DNA of 64,000 nucleotides. Origin: an uncultured Eubacteriales bacterium. GTDB taxonomy: Bacteria > Bacillota > Clostridia > Oscillospirales > Acutalibacteraceae. Under the pieces are notes generated by a model that did no database searches, had not been told where the DNA came from, and worked only from the letters and a program-made list of their open reading frames with translations. The DNA lies in assembly GCA_934511365.1 (NCBI GenBank), contig CAKSWC010000011.1:10403-74402 (forward strand). The letters are read 5' to 3'. Below are positions 25,364 through 33,696 of this stretch, in pieces. The position numbers and the translations under genes were made by a program. The stretch's first letter is position 1. Each line of letters opens with the position of its first letter.

Positions 25364-26200
25364 ATGAAAAAAGGGAAAAAGGCGGCCAAAATTATCGGCT
25401 GCATAGTTCTTGTTGCGGCGCTCGGCGTTGGCGCATGGCTTGTTTGTGTGCGCGTTGAGGCCAAAAAGCATAACCTTATAACGCTTGACACATCTTCCGT
25501 TCCTGAGCCTGTTTCCGGCCCGGAAAAGGAGGCGGACGTTCAGCTTAGCGAGGTTAAAATGCATTACGCCGTCTATGGCAAAGGCGGAAAGCCGCTCATC
25601 CTCATCCACGGAAATGCGCGCAGCCACAAAGATCTTGACGAAACCGCAAGATATCTTGCAAACAGCTATACGGTCTATTCCATTGACAGCCGCTGCCACG
25701 GCGAAAGCAGCGACCCGGGAGAAATTTCATATGACCTTATGGCAAAAGACGTGAAAGAGTTCATTGAAAAAATGGGCCTTGAAAAGCCTTATCTTGTTGG
25801 CCACAGCGACGGAGCAATCGTTGGTCTCACTGCTGCATACACCTACCCTGACCTGCTCGGCGGCCTTGTTTCCTGCGGTGCAAACAGCCGCCCGGAAACC
25901 TTTAAGCCGCGTTTTTCAATCTACGTCAAAATCAACAACAAACGTCATCCGGATAAACTCAATGACATGATGCTTGAAGAACCGCAGATGACGGCAGATG
26001 ACCTTTCAAAAATCAAATGTCCGACCTATATTGTTGCCGGAGAGTATGACATTATGGATCTTTCAGACACGGTGTTTATTCATGAGTCTATACCGAACAG
26101 CAAAATGGCCGTTGTTAAGGGCGCCGACCATTCAACATACATAATGCATCACGGCGACCAGGCGTATGCGCTCATTGACCCTTATATCAGAACTCTTTAA
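25364..26200 (+). CDS. Membrane-anchored alpha/beta hydrolase
   Basis: A 278-residue alpha/beta-hydrolase-fold protein with an N-terminal membrane anchor (IIGCIVLVAALGVGAWLVCV), so it likely faces outside. The fold is clear: oxyanion-loop LILIHGNARSHKDL, DSRCHGESSDP, nucleophile elbow GHSDGAIVGLTAA (Ser), the acid near AGEYDIMD and the catalytic His in GADHSTYIMHH. It is short for a lidded lipase. Substrate unknown; an esterase is most likely. Aggagga upstream supports the ATG. Promoter and terminator are its own. Confidence 0.82.
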   Translation: MKKGKKAAKIIGCIVLVAALGVGAWLVCVRVEAKKHNLITLDTSSVPEPVSGPEKEADVQLSEVKMHYAVYGKGGKPLILIHGNARSHKDLDETARYLANSYTVYSIDSRCHGESSDPGEISYDLMAKDVKEFIEKMGLEKPYLVGHSDGAIVGLTAAYTYPDLLGGLVSCGANSRPETFKPRFSIYVKINNKRHPDKLNDMMLEEPQMTADDLSKIKCPTYIVAGEYDIMDLSDTVFIHESIPNSKMAVVKGADHSTYIMHHGDQAYALIDPYIRTL

Positions 26201-26219
26201 TGCTTTTTAAAAAATCAAA

Positions 26220-26260
26220 ACGGTGCTGCATCTGCGCTTTGTGCGCGGTGCAGCACTGTT
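26220..26260. terminator. Terminator between hydrolase and udk
   Basis: GGTGCTGCA and TGCAGCACT arms with an inner GCGC pairing, between convergent genes. Confidence 0.6.
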
Positions 26261-26278
26261 TGATTAATAACCGTGTTA

Positions 26279-26893
26279 TTATTTGTTCAGAAGCTTTTCA
26301 ACCTTGGTGCTTATCATGTCAAAAGCAACAAGGTTGTTTCCTCCGCCAACAACAATGATGTCCGCAAATTTTTTGCTCGGTTCAACATATTTTTCATGCA
26401 TCGGCTTGACTGTTTCGCGGTACTGGGTGCAGACGGAATCTATGCTTCTTCCCCTTTCGCCGCAGTCGCGCAGTATTCGGCGGATGAGCCGTTCATCCGC
26501 ATCGGTATCAACAAAAATTTTGATATCCATAAGCTCGCGCAGCACCTTGTTTTGAAAGACAAGAATCCCTTCAACGATTATAACGTCTGACGGCTCAACC
26601 GTCTGGGTTCTGTTTGTCCTGTTATGAATGGCGTAGTCATAAACGGGGCAGTGAACCGTTTTTCCGCTTTTGAGCGCTCTGAGGTCCTCAACCATGATGT
26701 CCGTATCAAATGCGTCCGGGGAGTCATAGTTGATTTTTTTGCGCTCCTCAAGGGTGAGAGAATCGTGGCGTTTGTAATAATCATCATGATTGATAACGCT
26801 GACTTTTTCCGAAAACTGCTTTTTGAGCTGGCGGGTGAGGGTGGTTTTTCCGCTGCCCGTTCCGCCCGCTATTCCTATTATTACCGATGCCAT
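26279..26893 (-). CDS. udk: Uridine kinase
   Basis: A 204-residue uridine/cytidine kinase that salvages pyrimidine nucleosides. Walker A GIAGGTGSGKTTLTRQL, the substrate region NHDDYYKRHDSLTLEERKKINYDSPDAFD, PVYDYAIHNRT and DVIIVEGILVF are all family signatures; the lid is RRILRDCGERGRS. The ATG at 26893 is preceded by GGGAGG with eight-base spacing; the longer frame to 26926 crosses this site. Monocistronic; functionally complements the uraA-pyrR salvage unit. Confidence 0.93.
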   Translation of the reverse strand: MASVIIGIAGGTGSGKTTLTRQLKKQFSEKVSVINHDDYYKRHDSLTLEERKKINYDSPDAFDTDIMVEDLRALKSGKTVHCPVYDYAIHNRTNRTQTVEPSDVIIVEGILVFQNKVLRELMDIKIFVDTDADERLIRRILRDCGERGRSIDSVCTQYRETVKPMHEKYVEPSKKFADIIVVGGGNNLVAFDMISTKVEKLLNK

Positions 26894-27093
26894 TTTTTTG
26901 TCCTCCCTTTTTTTGTCCGTTTTCAAGGCGGCTCAACCTGTTTATATAATAATACGGATTTTGCAGAGCAAAGTAAACGAATTTGTGAAAATTTTATAAA
27001 CAATCTTATTGCATTTTACGAATACATAAATATATTTCAAAAATTCAAATGTATAATGAACTTGACTATAAAACCGAAAGGACGATTTTATCT

Positions 27094-28203
27094 ATGAAAA
27101 AAGTCATTGCAGTCATACTTTCGATTCTTTGCGTTCTGACTTGCTTTGCCCCTGCGGTCTGCGCGATTGAAGATCCGGGTCTAATCGGTATGCTTGAGCC
27201 GGAGGAACCGATGATTTTTACTCTTGTTTATAAAAACCAGACCCTCAGCGGTGTAAAAATGATGTATCAGCCGAATCCGAATCTTTCCTTCGGCGGCCCC
27301 GGCTATGTCACCGTTACCAAAGACAAGCCCATTGCCATTGACCATGACTTTGTCTGCTGGAAGGACGAGGACGGAAAGCTTTATTACGCCGGAGACAAGT
27401 TCTATGTTGACGGCGAGTGTGAGCTTTACGCCGTTTGGGAGGAAAAAAAGGATAACAACATCAAGCCTGTCCGTGTTTTCATCTGCGCAATGCTCACCAT
27501 GAAAAGAATGTTTGACAAGATTTTCGGAGTTTTCAAGGACTACAGGGAGTTCACCGAGGATCGCCTTGAGGAGATGAGGCGTGCAACAACGGCGTTCAAC
27601 ACGGCCGTTAACGCAGCCAAGGCTCAGCAGAACATCGTTATCAAAAAGGAGAGCGAGGGAAGGCTTGCCTGCACCGTATCCGAAATTGCCGTTCCGAACG
27701 AAGAAGTTGACGCTGTTCTTGATAAGTATGAGTTTTTGAATACCGAAACATTCACCGTTTCCGGCGGAACAACCGCAGACGGAAAAACAGCAACCGACCT
27801 CATCAGACCTTTCGGAAAGGACGCCGAACTTCCCGTTAACGGAATTCTCAACGCCGCAACAATCACCGATACTGAGGACGGCGGAAAAAAGGTTGTTCTC
27901 ACCTTCTATAAAGAAACGGCTGTTCTTGACCCGAACGGAATGACATTCCCCGAAAAACAGTCTGAATATATTGATCCTCTCAATCTCCTTACTGAAGAAA
28001 ACAAGGATCGCCATCTTGTTTCCTCGGCTGAGCTTGAGTATGCTTCAACAAAAATTTACGCAACAATCGGTGCGGACGGAAAGCTTCTTAAAATGGACGT
28101 TGTTGCTCCCGTTGAAGCCTCGGCGAAGGTTATTGTCAGAAACATTTATGTCAACACTCGTTTTGAGGCCGTTCTCAGAGACAGATACGTTTTCACCTAT
28201 TAA
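27094..28203 (+). CDS. Secreted InlB-B-repeat-like protein of unknown function
   Basis: A 369-residue exported protein: signal peptide (MKKVIAVILSILCVLTCFAP, cleavage near AVCA). Residues about 30-110 look like a small beta repeat of InlB_B/listeria-type (FTLVYKNQ...ITVTKDKPIAIDHDFVCWKDEDGKLYYAGDKF with end ELYAVWEE), a pattern frequent in Clostridia surface proteins. It is followed by a helical segment around MKRMFDKIFGVFKDYREFTEDRL and a C-terminal beta domain that is not recognised. GAAAGGACG upstream of ATG 27094 sets the start. It stands alone. Confidence 0.65.
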   Translation: MKKVIAVILSILCVLTCFAPAVCAIEDPGLIGMLEPEEPMIFTLVYKNQTLSGVKMMYQPNPNLSFGGPGYVTVTKDKPIAIDHDFVCWKDEDGKLYYAGDKFYVDGECELYAVWEEKKDNNIKPVRVFICAMLTMKRMFDKIFGVFKDYREFTEDRLEEMRRATTAFNTAVNAAKAQQNIVIKKESEGRLACTVSEIAVPNEEVDAVLDKYEFLNTETFTVSGGTTADGKTATDLIRPFGKDAELPVNGILNAATITDTEDGGKKVVLTFYKETAVLDPNGMTFPEKQSEYIDPLNLLTEENKDRHLVSSAELEYASTKIYATIGADGKLLKMDVVAPVEASAKVIVRNIYVNTRFEAVLRDRYVFTY

Positions 28204-28276
28204 AACCAAAGGAACATTTGATTGACCGCTTTTGACACTCCCGGTTGATCAATCGGTTACATAAGTTATGAGCAAA

Positions 28277-28313
28277 ATGCCGCGCGGCCGCAAATTCGGT
28301 TGCGCGGCACTTT
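28277..28313 (+). terminator. Terminator after secreted repeat protein
   Basis: TGCCGCGC and GCGCGGCA arms around an A/T-rich loop, then ACTTTTGA; the T run is short. Confidence 0.55.
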
Positions 28314-28358
28314 TGATGGTTGCCAAACAATGAAAAGTGAATATTTTTGATTTTGCTC

Positions 28359-28387
28359 TTGACAAGTGAACGACCGTTTACTATAAT
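28359..28387 (+). promoter_or_regulatory. Promoter of tetR-methyltransferase operon
   Basis: TTGACA, 17 bases, TATAAT. The spacer is almost exactly operator 1, and operator 2 begins just after the -10 box. Confidence 0.88.
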
Positions 28388-28409
28388 ACAAGTAAACGAT
28401 CGTTCACTT
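28364..28409. promoter_or_regulatory. Twin TetR-type operators
   Basis: Two 16-bp imperfect palindromes, GTGAACGACCGTTTAC (28366-28381) and GTAAACGATCGTTCAC (28392-28407), arranged as inverted copies of each other on either side of TATAAT. GTnAACGnnCGTTnAC is typical of TetR/AcrR operators; the downstream TetR gene should bind here and repress itself. Confidence 0.82.
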
Positions 28410-28430
28410 TTGCTTATAGGGGGACTGCCA

Positions 28431-29021
28431 ATGGAAAACACAAAGGAAAGGATATTGCTTGCAGCATTGGAGCTTTTTTCAAAAGACGGCTTTGAGGCGG
28501 TGTCCGTCAGTGATATTGCAAGCAAAACGGGGCTCACAAAGGGCGCGCTGTATAAGCATTACCAAAACAAGCGGGACATTTTTAACAGCATTCTCCGCCG
28601 GATGGAGGAAAACGACGCAAAAAACGCCGCCGGTTTTGATCTTCCGGAAGCTGAGCTTGAAAAGGACGGGGAAAAATATCGTAGGGTTTCCCTTTCAAAG
28701 CTTGTTGAATACTCAAAAATGCAGTTTCGATATTGGGCAGAGGACAGTTTTGCACGCCCGTTCAGACAGATGTTGACCGTTGAGCAGTTTCGCAGCAAGG
28801 AAATGAAAACGCTGTTTGCGCAGTATCTTTCATCCGGCCCTTTGGGCTATCTCAGCGACATTTTTAAAAGTATAGGAATTGAAAACGCAGAAAGGAACGC
28901 CGTTCAGCTTTATGCACCGATGTTTCTTCTCCTCTCGGTCTATGATGCGGCGCAGGACAAAGAGGCGGTGCTCAGACTGCTTGACGGAATACTTGATAAT
29001 TTTATTGGAGGTATAGCGTGA
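28431..29021 (+). CDS. TetR/AcrR-family transcriptional regulator
   Basis: A 196-residue repressor. The N-terminal helix-turn-helix (TKERILLAALELFSKDGFEA, then VSVSDIASKTGLTKGALYKHYQNKRDIF) is a textbook TetR DNA-binding domain; the helical C-terminal ligand domain is divergent. ATG 28431 is chosen because GGGGG lies eight bases upstream and the longer frame crosses the promoter. It is directly downstream of twin operators and followed after 19 bases by a methyltransferase gene, so autoregulation and control of that gene are expected. Ligand unknown. Confidence 0.9.
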   Translation: MENTKERILLAALELFSKDGFEAVSVSDIASKTGLTKGALYKHYQNKRDIFNSILRRMEENDAKNAAGFDLPEAELEKDGEKYRRVSLSKLVEYSKMQFRYWAEDSFARPFRQMLTVEQFRSKEMKTLFAQYLSSGPLGYLSDIFKSIGIENAERNAVQLYAPMFLLLSVYDAAQDKEAVLRLLDGILDNFIGGIA

Positions 29022-29040
29022 TTTTCACGCTGAAAAAACT

Positions 29041-29757
29041 ATGAAATATTTACTCAGTGAAAAATATAACACACCCGAATTACAGTCAAAAATTATGGGA
29101 CCGAACCCTTTGAAACTTCAGGAGGAGCTTTTGCTCGGCTGCAAAATCAAAAAAGGGGAAAAGGTTTGCGACCTCGGAAGCGGACAGGGATTGACATCGG
29201 TCATGCTTGCAAAGGAATATGGATTTAAGGTTTACGCCTGCGACCTTTGGAGCGACCCAAAGGACAACGAAAAGTTTTTTGAGTCAATGAACCTTTCAAA
29301 AGAGCAGATTATTCCCGTGAAGGCTGACGCCTGCGCTCTGCCGTTTGAAAAGGAGTTTTTTGACGCTGTTGTCAGCACGGACAGCTACAATTACTTTGGC
29401 AGAGACGAAAAATACCTTGACGAAAAGCTCCTTCCCTTTGTAAAAAGCGGCGGACTTATTTATATTGCAATTCCGGGAATGAAAAAGGATCTCCATTCCA
29501 ATCTTCCCCCCGTTCTTCTGCTTTCGTGGAATGAGGAGCAGCTTGATTATCTCCATGATGTGAACTATTGGCGCACTCTTGTTGAAAAGGCAGAGGGCTG
29601 CGAGGTGCTTGAGGTGAGCGAGATGGAATCGAACGGGGAGGTCTGGGCTGACTGGCTCAAGCAGGACAACGAATATGCGCGCGGCGACCGCAAAACAATG
29701 GAGGCCGGCGGAGGCGAACATCTTAATTTTATAAAAATTGTTTTGAGAAAGAAATAA
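29041..29757 (+). CDS. SAM-dependent methyltransferase (class I)
   Basis: A 238-residue class I methyltransferase. The SAM-binding motif I VCDLGSGQGLTSVMLAKEYG, the acidic end of strand 2 VYACDLWSD, and motif around ADACALPFEKEFFDAVVSTDSYNYFG are clear. It is a small-molecule methyltransferase in general appearance; the substrate is unknown. No good ribosome site precedes the ATG; instead a perfect short hairpin (AGCGTGA-TTT-TCACGCT at 29017-29033) bridges the tetR stop and this start, so translation may be coupled to tetR. A terminator follows. Confidence 0.82.
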   Translation: MKYLLSEKYNTPELQSKIMGPNPLKLQEELLLGCKIKKGEKVCDLGSGQGLTSVMLAKEYGFKVYACDLWSDPKDNEKFFESMNLSKEQIIPVKADACALPFEKEFFDAVVSTDSYNYFGRDEKYLDEKLLPFVKSGGLIYIAIPGMKKDLHSNLPPVLLLSWNEEQLDYLHDVNYWRTLVEKAEGCEVLEVSEMESNGEVWADWLKQDNEYARGDRKTMEAGGGEHLNFIKIVLRKK

Positions 29758-29758
29758 A

Positions 29759-29793
29759 AGAAAAAGAGGTGCCATGGTGGTGCCTCTTTTGGA
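29759..29793 (+). terminator. Terminator of tetR-methyltransferase operon
   Basis: AAGAGGTGCC-ATGGT-GGTGCCTCTT stem (two G-U pairs) then TTGG/ATTTTAG. Confidence 0.75.
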
Positions 29794-30245
29794 TTTTAGA
29801 TTTTAGATGTTGGATGTTATATTTTGCGGAATTGTTCATGCTCTGCAAAAGGCAAGGTTCTTTGCATTATACCTTGAGAAAGGATGAACTTGACCATTTT
29901 TGCAAAAAAATTCGCGAGCGAAAATTGGCAGAGCTTAATGGCTACATAAAACATTGGAAAAAAGCACATACCTAGTAGACTGCAATTAGCGGATTTGTCC
30001 GATTAAAAGAGGGCTTTTGAAGTGCGTTCGTTGTAGGCGTGCCGGAGCCGAAAGGACGATTTTCCCCCGCAAATCGGATTTTCGGTCTCCAAGTGCGCCG
30101 TATGAAAAGCGTCTTTTTGGTTACTTTTGTGACAATCGACAAAAGTAACCCTGCGGAGCGTAGAAACGTAGAAAGAAAATAAAAACTTTTAAATAAAAGA
30201 TAACGCAGAAAATGGGGGCCTCAAGCGACCCCCATACAAATTCCG
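29794..30245. repeat. Intergenic with repeats and possible gene remnant
   Basis: About 450 bases. A stretch at 29830-29975 reads as a degenerate short frame ending RKLAELNGYIKHWKKAH, perhaps a gene remnant, not assigned. A strong dyad GGTTACTTTTGT/ACAAAAGTAACC lies at 30119-30150. A GGGGGCCTCAAGCGACCCCC hairpin at 30215-30234 is related to the copy at 61319-61339. Confidence 0.5.
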
Positions 30246-30259
30246 GTTAGATTTAATTT

Positions 30260-31432
30260 TTAAAAATAGCACACCTTAACTCGCTTACCCATTTTTTTCA
30301 AACAGTCCGAAAGTTCTTCAACAAGGTTCATTTTGATGTTGAAATTGATTGGAAGCTCCGGGTTTTGGTGCGCCGGATTGACCGCGCGGCCAACAAAAAA
30401 GTTGATGTCTGTGGCCTCCTCAAAAAGAAGGCGGCAAATCAGTGAGGCGCCGTCGCGGCTGTAGCTCCAGTGCTCATATTTTTCGTTGCTGCCGAGAGCG
30501 TCCTTGGCGTATTCAATAACCTTGTTTATTGTAATAACGCCCTCCGTAACAAGGTCAACGCCCTCAATTTCAGCAATCGGAGGAACATCGCTTTTTTCAA
30601 AGTTGAGCGTGGGTCTGAGCGGCTTTCCGAGGTATTCGGCCGCAATGGACGAGGTTGTTCCGCCGCAAACGATGTGCTTTCCCTCTTTTGAAAAGAAGAG
30701 CGCCATCATGCGTGTGCAGTCGTCTCTGTCCCTCGGCGGACCGAAAAGGAGGTTCATCGGTTCGCGTTTTCTGATTCTTATTACGCAGGCCGTTGCATCA
30801 TCACCCGGGTGGCCGTCGTACTGGCGGTAGCACTCGTCAATGAGCATTGTTGAAAGCGTTTTTGCCGTGTATCCGACGGGCGCAAGACCTTTCATAAACT
30901 CCGCGATGTCCTCACGCTTCCAGCCGAAGTTATACGCAAGGCCGATTCCGGCGTGCGGACAGCCATCGCTCATTGCAACGAAAATGTCGTTTTCCTCAAG
31001 GCTGATAACGGATTTGAAAATCTTCTTTCCGTCAATATTCATTTCCGTTTCGGGATAATCAAAAATTTCGCAGTCGCGGATAAGGATAATGTGGGGGTTG
31101 TCGAACTGAATGAGTTCGGCGGTGCGGTTTTCAATCAGATGGATTATGGTGAAGGTTGAGTATGCAACACCGCGCACGGAACATATCGGCAGCGCCTGAG
31201 CAATGGTTGAAACGCACTCCTCAAGGCAGATTCCCTGAGCCATCATTGTTGAAATGATTTTTGAGGTCAGTGTTGAAAGAATGCTCGCCTTAACGCCGCT
31301 TCCGAGTCCGTCCGCAAGAACAATGACGGTGCTGTTTTCGCCCTGCTCAACAACGTCAACGTGGTCGCCGCAAAGCTGCTCGTCCTCGTGGTTAATGCTT
31401 TTCCAGCCTATCTCGCAGCAAAGATTATTCAT
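30260..31432 (-). CDS. SpoIIE-like PP2C serine phosphatase of hydrogenase cluster
   Basis: A 390-residue cytosolic PP2C/SpoIIE-type phosphatase: DHVDVVEQGENSTVIVLADGLGSGVKASILS carries the metal-binding Asp-Gly, and MSDGCPHAGIG, GHPGDDATACVIRIR are the later acidic motifs. The C-terminal half (about 240-390) is an extra domain typical of the copies linked to sensory [FeFe] hydrogenases. The ATG at 31432 overlaps the hydrogenase stop by 8 bases and has AAGGAG nine bases upstream; the longer frame lies inside the hydrogenase gene. It probably relays the redox/H2 signal by dephosphorylating a partner. Partner unknown. Confidence 0.85.
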   Translation of the reverse strand: MNNLCCEIGWKSINHEDEQLCGDHVDVVEQGENSTVIVLADGLGSGVKASILSTLTSKIISTMMAQGICLEECVSTIAQALPICSVRGVAYSTFTIIHLIENRTAELIQFDNPHIILIRDCEIFDYPETEMNIDGKKIFKSVISLEENDIFVAMSDGCPHAGIGLAYNFGWKREDIAEFMKGLAPVGYTAKTLSTMLIDECYRQYDGHPGDDATACVIRIRKREPMNLLFGPPRDRDDCTRMMALFFSKEGKHIVCGGTTSSIAAEYLGKPLRPTLNFEKSDVPPIAEIEGVDLVTEGVITINKVIEYAKDALGSNEKYEHWSYSRDGASLICRLLFEEATDINFFVGRAVNPAHQNPELPINFNIKMNLVEELSDCLKKMGKRVKVCYF

Positions 31433-33101
31433 CAACAATCGACTCCTTAAGCTTTGAAAGCGCGATTTTTGTTTCGGCGGCGGTTTCGCCGAGGAGAGAG
31501 GCAATTTCCTGAACAATGCGCATCTGTTTGTCAACAACCTTGTCTGCAACCTCAACGGTCTGGCGGCTGATTGTTTCCTTTTTCCTGCGCTGGGTTTCTT
31601 CTTCCGTAACATCGCGCAGAATGCAGAACAGCAGACGGTATTCTTTGTCATATATTATGCTTTCCTCAACATATTTTTCATATTCGGCAAGGAAAACGCG
31701 CTTGTTTCTGATATCCTGGCGGCTTGTGAGAACATCAAGGAAGTCGCAGGGGTCATAAACTCTGATAATCTGACCGCCGAGAATGTCTGAGGATTGGCGG
31801 ATATTGAGAATTTTTTGAGCGGCTTTGTTGATCTGCTGAACCTCAAGGTTTTCGTTGAGGACAATAAGACCGTTCGGAGTGTTGCGCACTATTGTGTCCG
31901 AAAAGCTCTCTGCCCTGTCTTTAAGATACGGAAGACACATTGTTACCGAGGCCTTGCCCTGATAGATTGCAACGGCCTTTTCGCGGCAGGTATCGTAGCC
32001 GCAGCTTCCGCAGTTAAGCTCGTCTGAGGGCTTGGTTTTTCCCATCTGGTGAAGAATTTCAGTAATTTCCCTTTCGCTCGGCATCGGGAGCTTATGGGCG
32101 ATGATTTCAAAGCTTTTTTGAAGCTCAGACTCGGCGGGTTCTTCAACGGGAAAGTCCTTTTTGCCGGCAACGGCGGAAACCGCCGCATAGTCCTTAACGG
32201 GTGAGCGGTGGAATTTTTCCATGACCGGGCCGCCGACGCAGCTTCCCGGACAGATTGACATTTCAATGAAGCAGCGGTGCAATCCGCCGTTTTCAATGTC
32301 ACGCAGCGCGGCAAGGCAGCTTTCGGCCGTGTCAATCGCCATGAATGTATAGCCGCTGTCCTCTTTTTTGTCCATTGTTTTGAGAATTCCTCCCGTGGTT
32401 GGGAAAAACCTGGCGCGGCTGGTTTCGCTGTGATCAGAGATTTTTTCCGGCTCAATTCCTGCCTCACGGAACATCAAAGAGAGTTCGTCAAAGGTCAGCA
32501 CGGCGTCAACAAAGCCCTCGTAATGGGAAGCTTCGTCTTTTTTTGCAACGCAGGGGCCGATGAAAACAACCTTTGCGCCGGGAAAGCGCTTTTTAATGTC
32601 CGCCGCGTGCGCCTGCATTGGCGAGAGAACGTCCGCAAGAAACGGAACAAGCGCCGGAAAGTGCTTTTGAACAAGAAGATTGACCGAATGGCAGCAGGAG
32701 GAGATGATGACGTCCCTTCCGCCGTCATTGACCATTTTTTCATATTCCTTTTTGACTATGGTTGCGCCGATTGCGGTTTCCTCGGCGTCGGAAAAGCCGA
32801 GGCGAACAAGAGCCTCTTTCATGGCCGATATTCCGACATCTTCATAGTTCGCAACGAATGAGGGCGCAAGGGAAGCAACAACCTTTTCCCCGGTCTGCAA
32901 AAGGACGCGAACCTTTTCCGCCTCGCTGACGATTTGTTTTGCGTCCTGCGGACAGACAACAAAACAGCGGCCGCAAAGGATGCATTCGTTGCCGATTATG
33001 TAGGCTTGATTGCCGGAAAAGCGGATGGCCTTGACCGGGCAGTGGCGCAGACATTTATAGCAGTTTTTGCAGTTTGATTTTTTGAGCGTCAGGCAGTCCA
33101 T
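31425..33101 (-). CDS. Sensory [FeFe] hydrogenase with PAS domain (HydS-like)
   Basis: A 558-residue group C-type [FeFe] hydrogenase. Domains: two [4Fe-4S] clusters (Cys11-14-17-21 and 40-43-46-50); H-cluster domain with divergent motifs ISSCCHSVN, FIGPCVAKKDE and EMSICPGSCVGGP; a third Fe-S (Fes-type) site LNCGSCGYDTCREKA (about 360-390); a PAS domain (about 405-500) and a C-terminal helical coil. The PAS and lack of NAD-binding domains argue for an H2/redox sensor instead of a bulk hydrogen producer. AAAGGAG precedes the ATG. Translationally coupled to the phosphatase. Confidence 0.9.
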   Translation of the reverse strand: MDCLTLKKSNCKNCYKCLRHCPVKAIRFSGNQAYIIGNECILCGRCFVVCPQDAKQIVSEAEKVRVLLQTGEKVVASLAPSFVANYEDVGISAMKEALVRLGFSDAEETAIGATIVKKEYEKMVNDGGRDVIISSCCHSVNLLVQKHFPALVPFLADVLSPMQAHAADIKKRFPGAKVVFIGPCVAKKDEASHYEGFVDAVLTFDELSLMFREAGIEPEKISDHSETSRARFFPTTGGILKTMDKKEDSGYTFMAIDTAESCLAALRDIENGGLHRCFIEMSICPGSCVGGPVMEKFHRSPVKDYAAVSAVAGKKDFPVEEPAESELQKSFEIIAHKLPMPSEREITEILHQMGKTKPSDELNCGSCGYDTCREKAVAIYQGKASVTMCLPYLKDRAESFSDTIVRNTPNGLIVLNENLEVQQINKAAQKILNIRQSSDILGGQIIRVYDPCDFLDVLTSRQDIRNKRVFLAEYEKYVEESIIYDKEYRLLFCILRDVTEEETQRRKKETISRQTVEVADKVVDKQMRIVQEIASLLGETAAETKIALSKLKESIVDE

Positions 33102-33104
33102 AGT

Positions 33105-33365
33105 TTAAACTCCTTTGTTTTTGCAAAGCTTTAAAACCTTTTCACCAAAAAATGATGAAAAATTTTCCGGAGTGATACCGGTATAGATTTTGTCCTCAAC
33201 GGTTACAGTGACTCCTGTGCGGTTGCATTTTCCGGTACAAAAACTTCCGGCGAGCGAAACCGCGTTTTCAAGTCCGTTTTTTTCAATCGCTTCCTGGAAA
33301 AGCTCAACAATTCTTTCCGAGCCTTTGAGGTGACACGACGAACCTACGCAGATTTTGACAACCAT
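33105..33365 (-). CDS. Thioredoxin-like [2Fe-2S] protein
   Basis: An 86-residue thioredoxin-like [2Fe-2S] protein of the NuoE/HydC type: CVGSSCHLKGSE supplies the first two cysteines, and FCTGKCNRTGVTVTVEDKIY the second two. It starts four bases before the hydrogenase gene. Expected to carry one electron at a time to or from the hydrogenase. A paralogue lies immediately upstream. Confidence 0.85.
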   Translation of the reverse strand: MVVKICVGSSCHLKGSERIVELFQEAIEKNGLENAVSLAGSFCTGKCNRTGVTVTVEDKIYTGITPENFSSFFGEKVLKLCKNKGV

Positions 33366-33608
33366 TTACTTCACCCTTTTCAAAACATTTTCTGAGAAAA
33401 ATTCCGAGACTTTGTCCGGTGCAACGGAAAAGAATTCCCCGTCAACCGTTACGCAGACTCCGAGTTGACATTTGCTCATGCAAAATTCGCCCGAAAGTTC
33501 AACCTTGTCCTGAAGATTGTTCTGCGCAATGAGATTCTGAAGCTCTTCCACAACGCGGCGCGAGCCTTTGATGTGGCAGGATGAGCCGATGCAGACAGTA
33601 ATTTTCAT
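33366..33608 (-). CDS. Thioredoxin-like [2Fe-2S] protein, paralogue
   Basis: An 80-residue paralogue of the preceding protein with the same cluster ligands (CIGSSCHIKGSR and FCMSKCQLGVCVTVDGEFF). The stop abuts the start of the next gene, so it is the first gene of a four-gene unit with the second [2Fe-2S] protein, the sensory hydrogenase and the phosphatase. ATG 33608 is set by GGGGACTC upstream. An extra Cys (CQLGVC) distinguishes it from its neighbour. Confidence 0.85.
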   Translation of the reverse strand: MKITVCIGSSCHIKGSRRVVEELQNLIAQNNLQDKVELSGEFCMSKCQLGVCVTVDGEFFSVAPDKVSEFFSENVLKRVK

Positions 33609-33696
33609 TTTTGAGTCCCCCTGGTTAAAAGTGTTTCGCGTCCGCCGGAAATCCGGATAAGGCGGGCGCATTGTTATTTTAACAGGCCGAACGCAG

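Noticed and set aside
29769..29975. Short plus-strand frame after the methyltransferase
   Set aside because: It begins inside a terminator, has no ribosome site and reads like a degenerate remnant; mentioned only in the gap entry.
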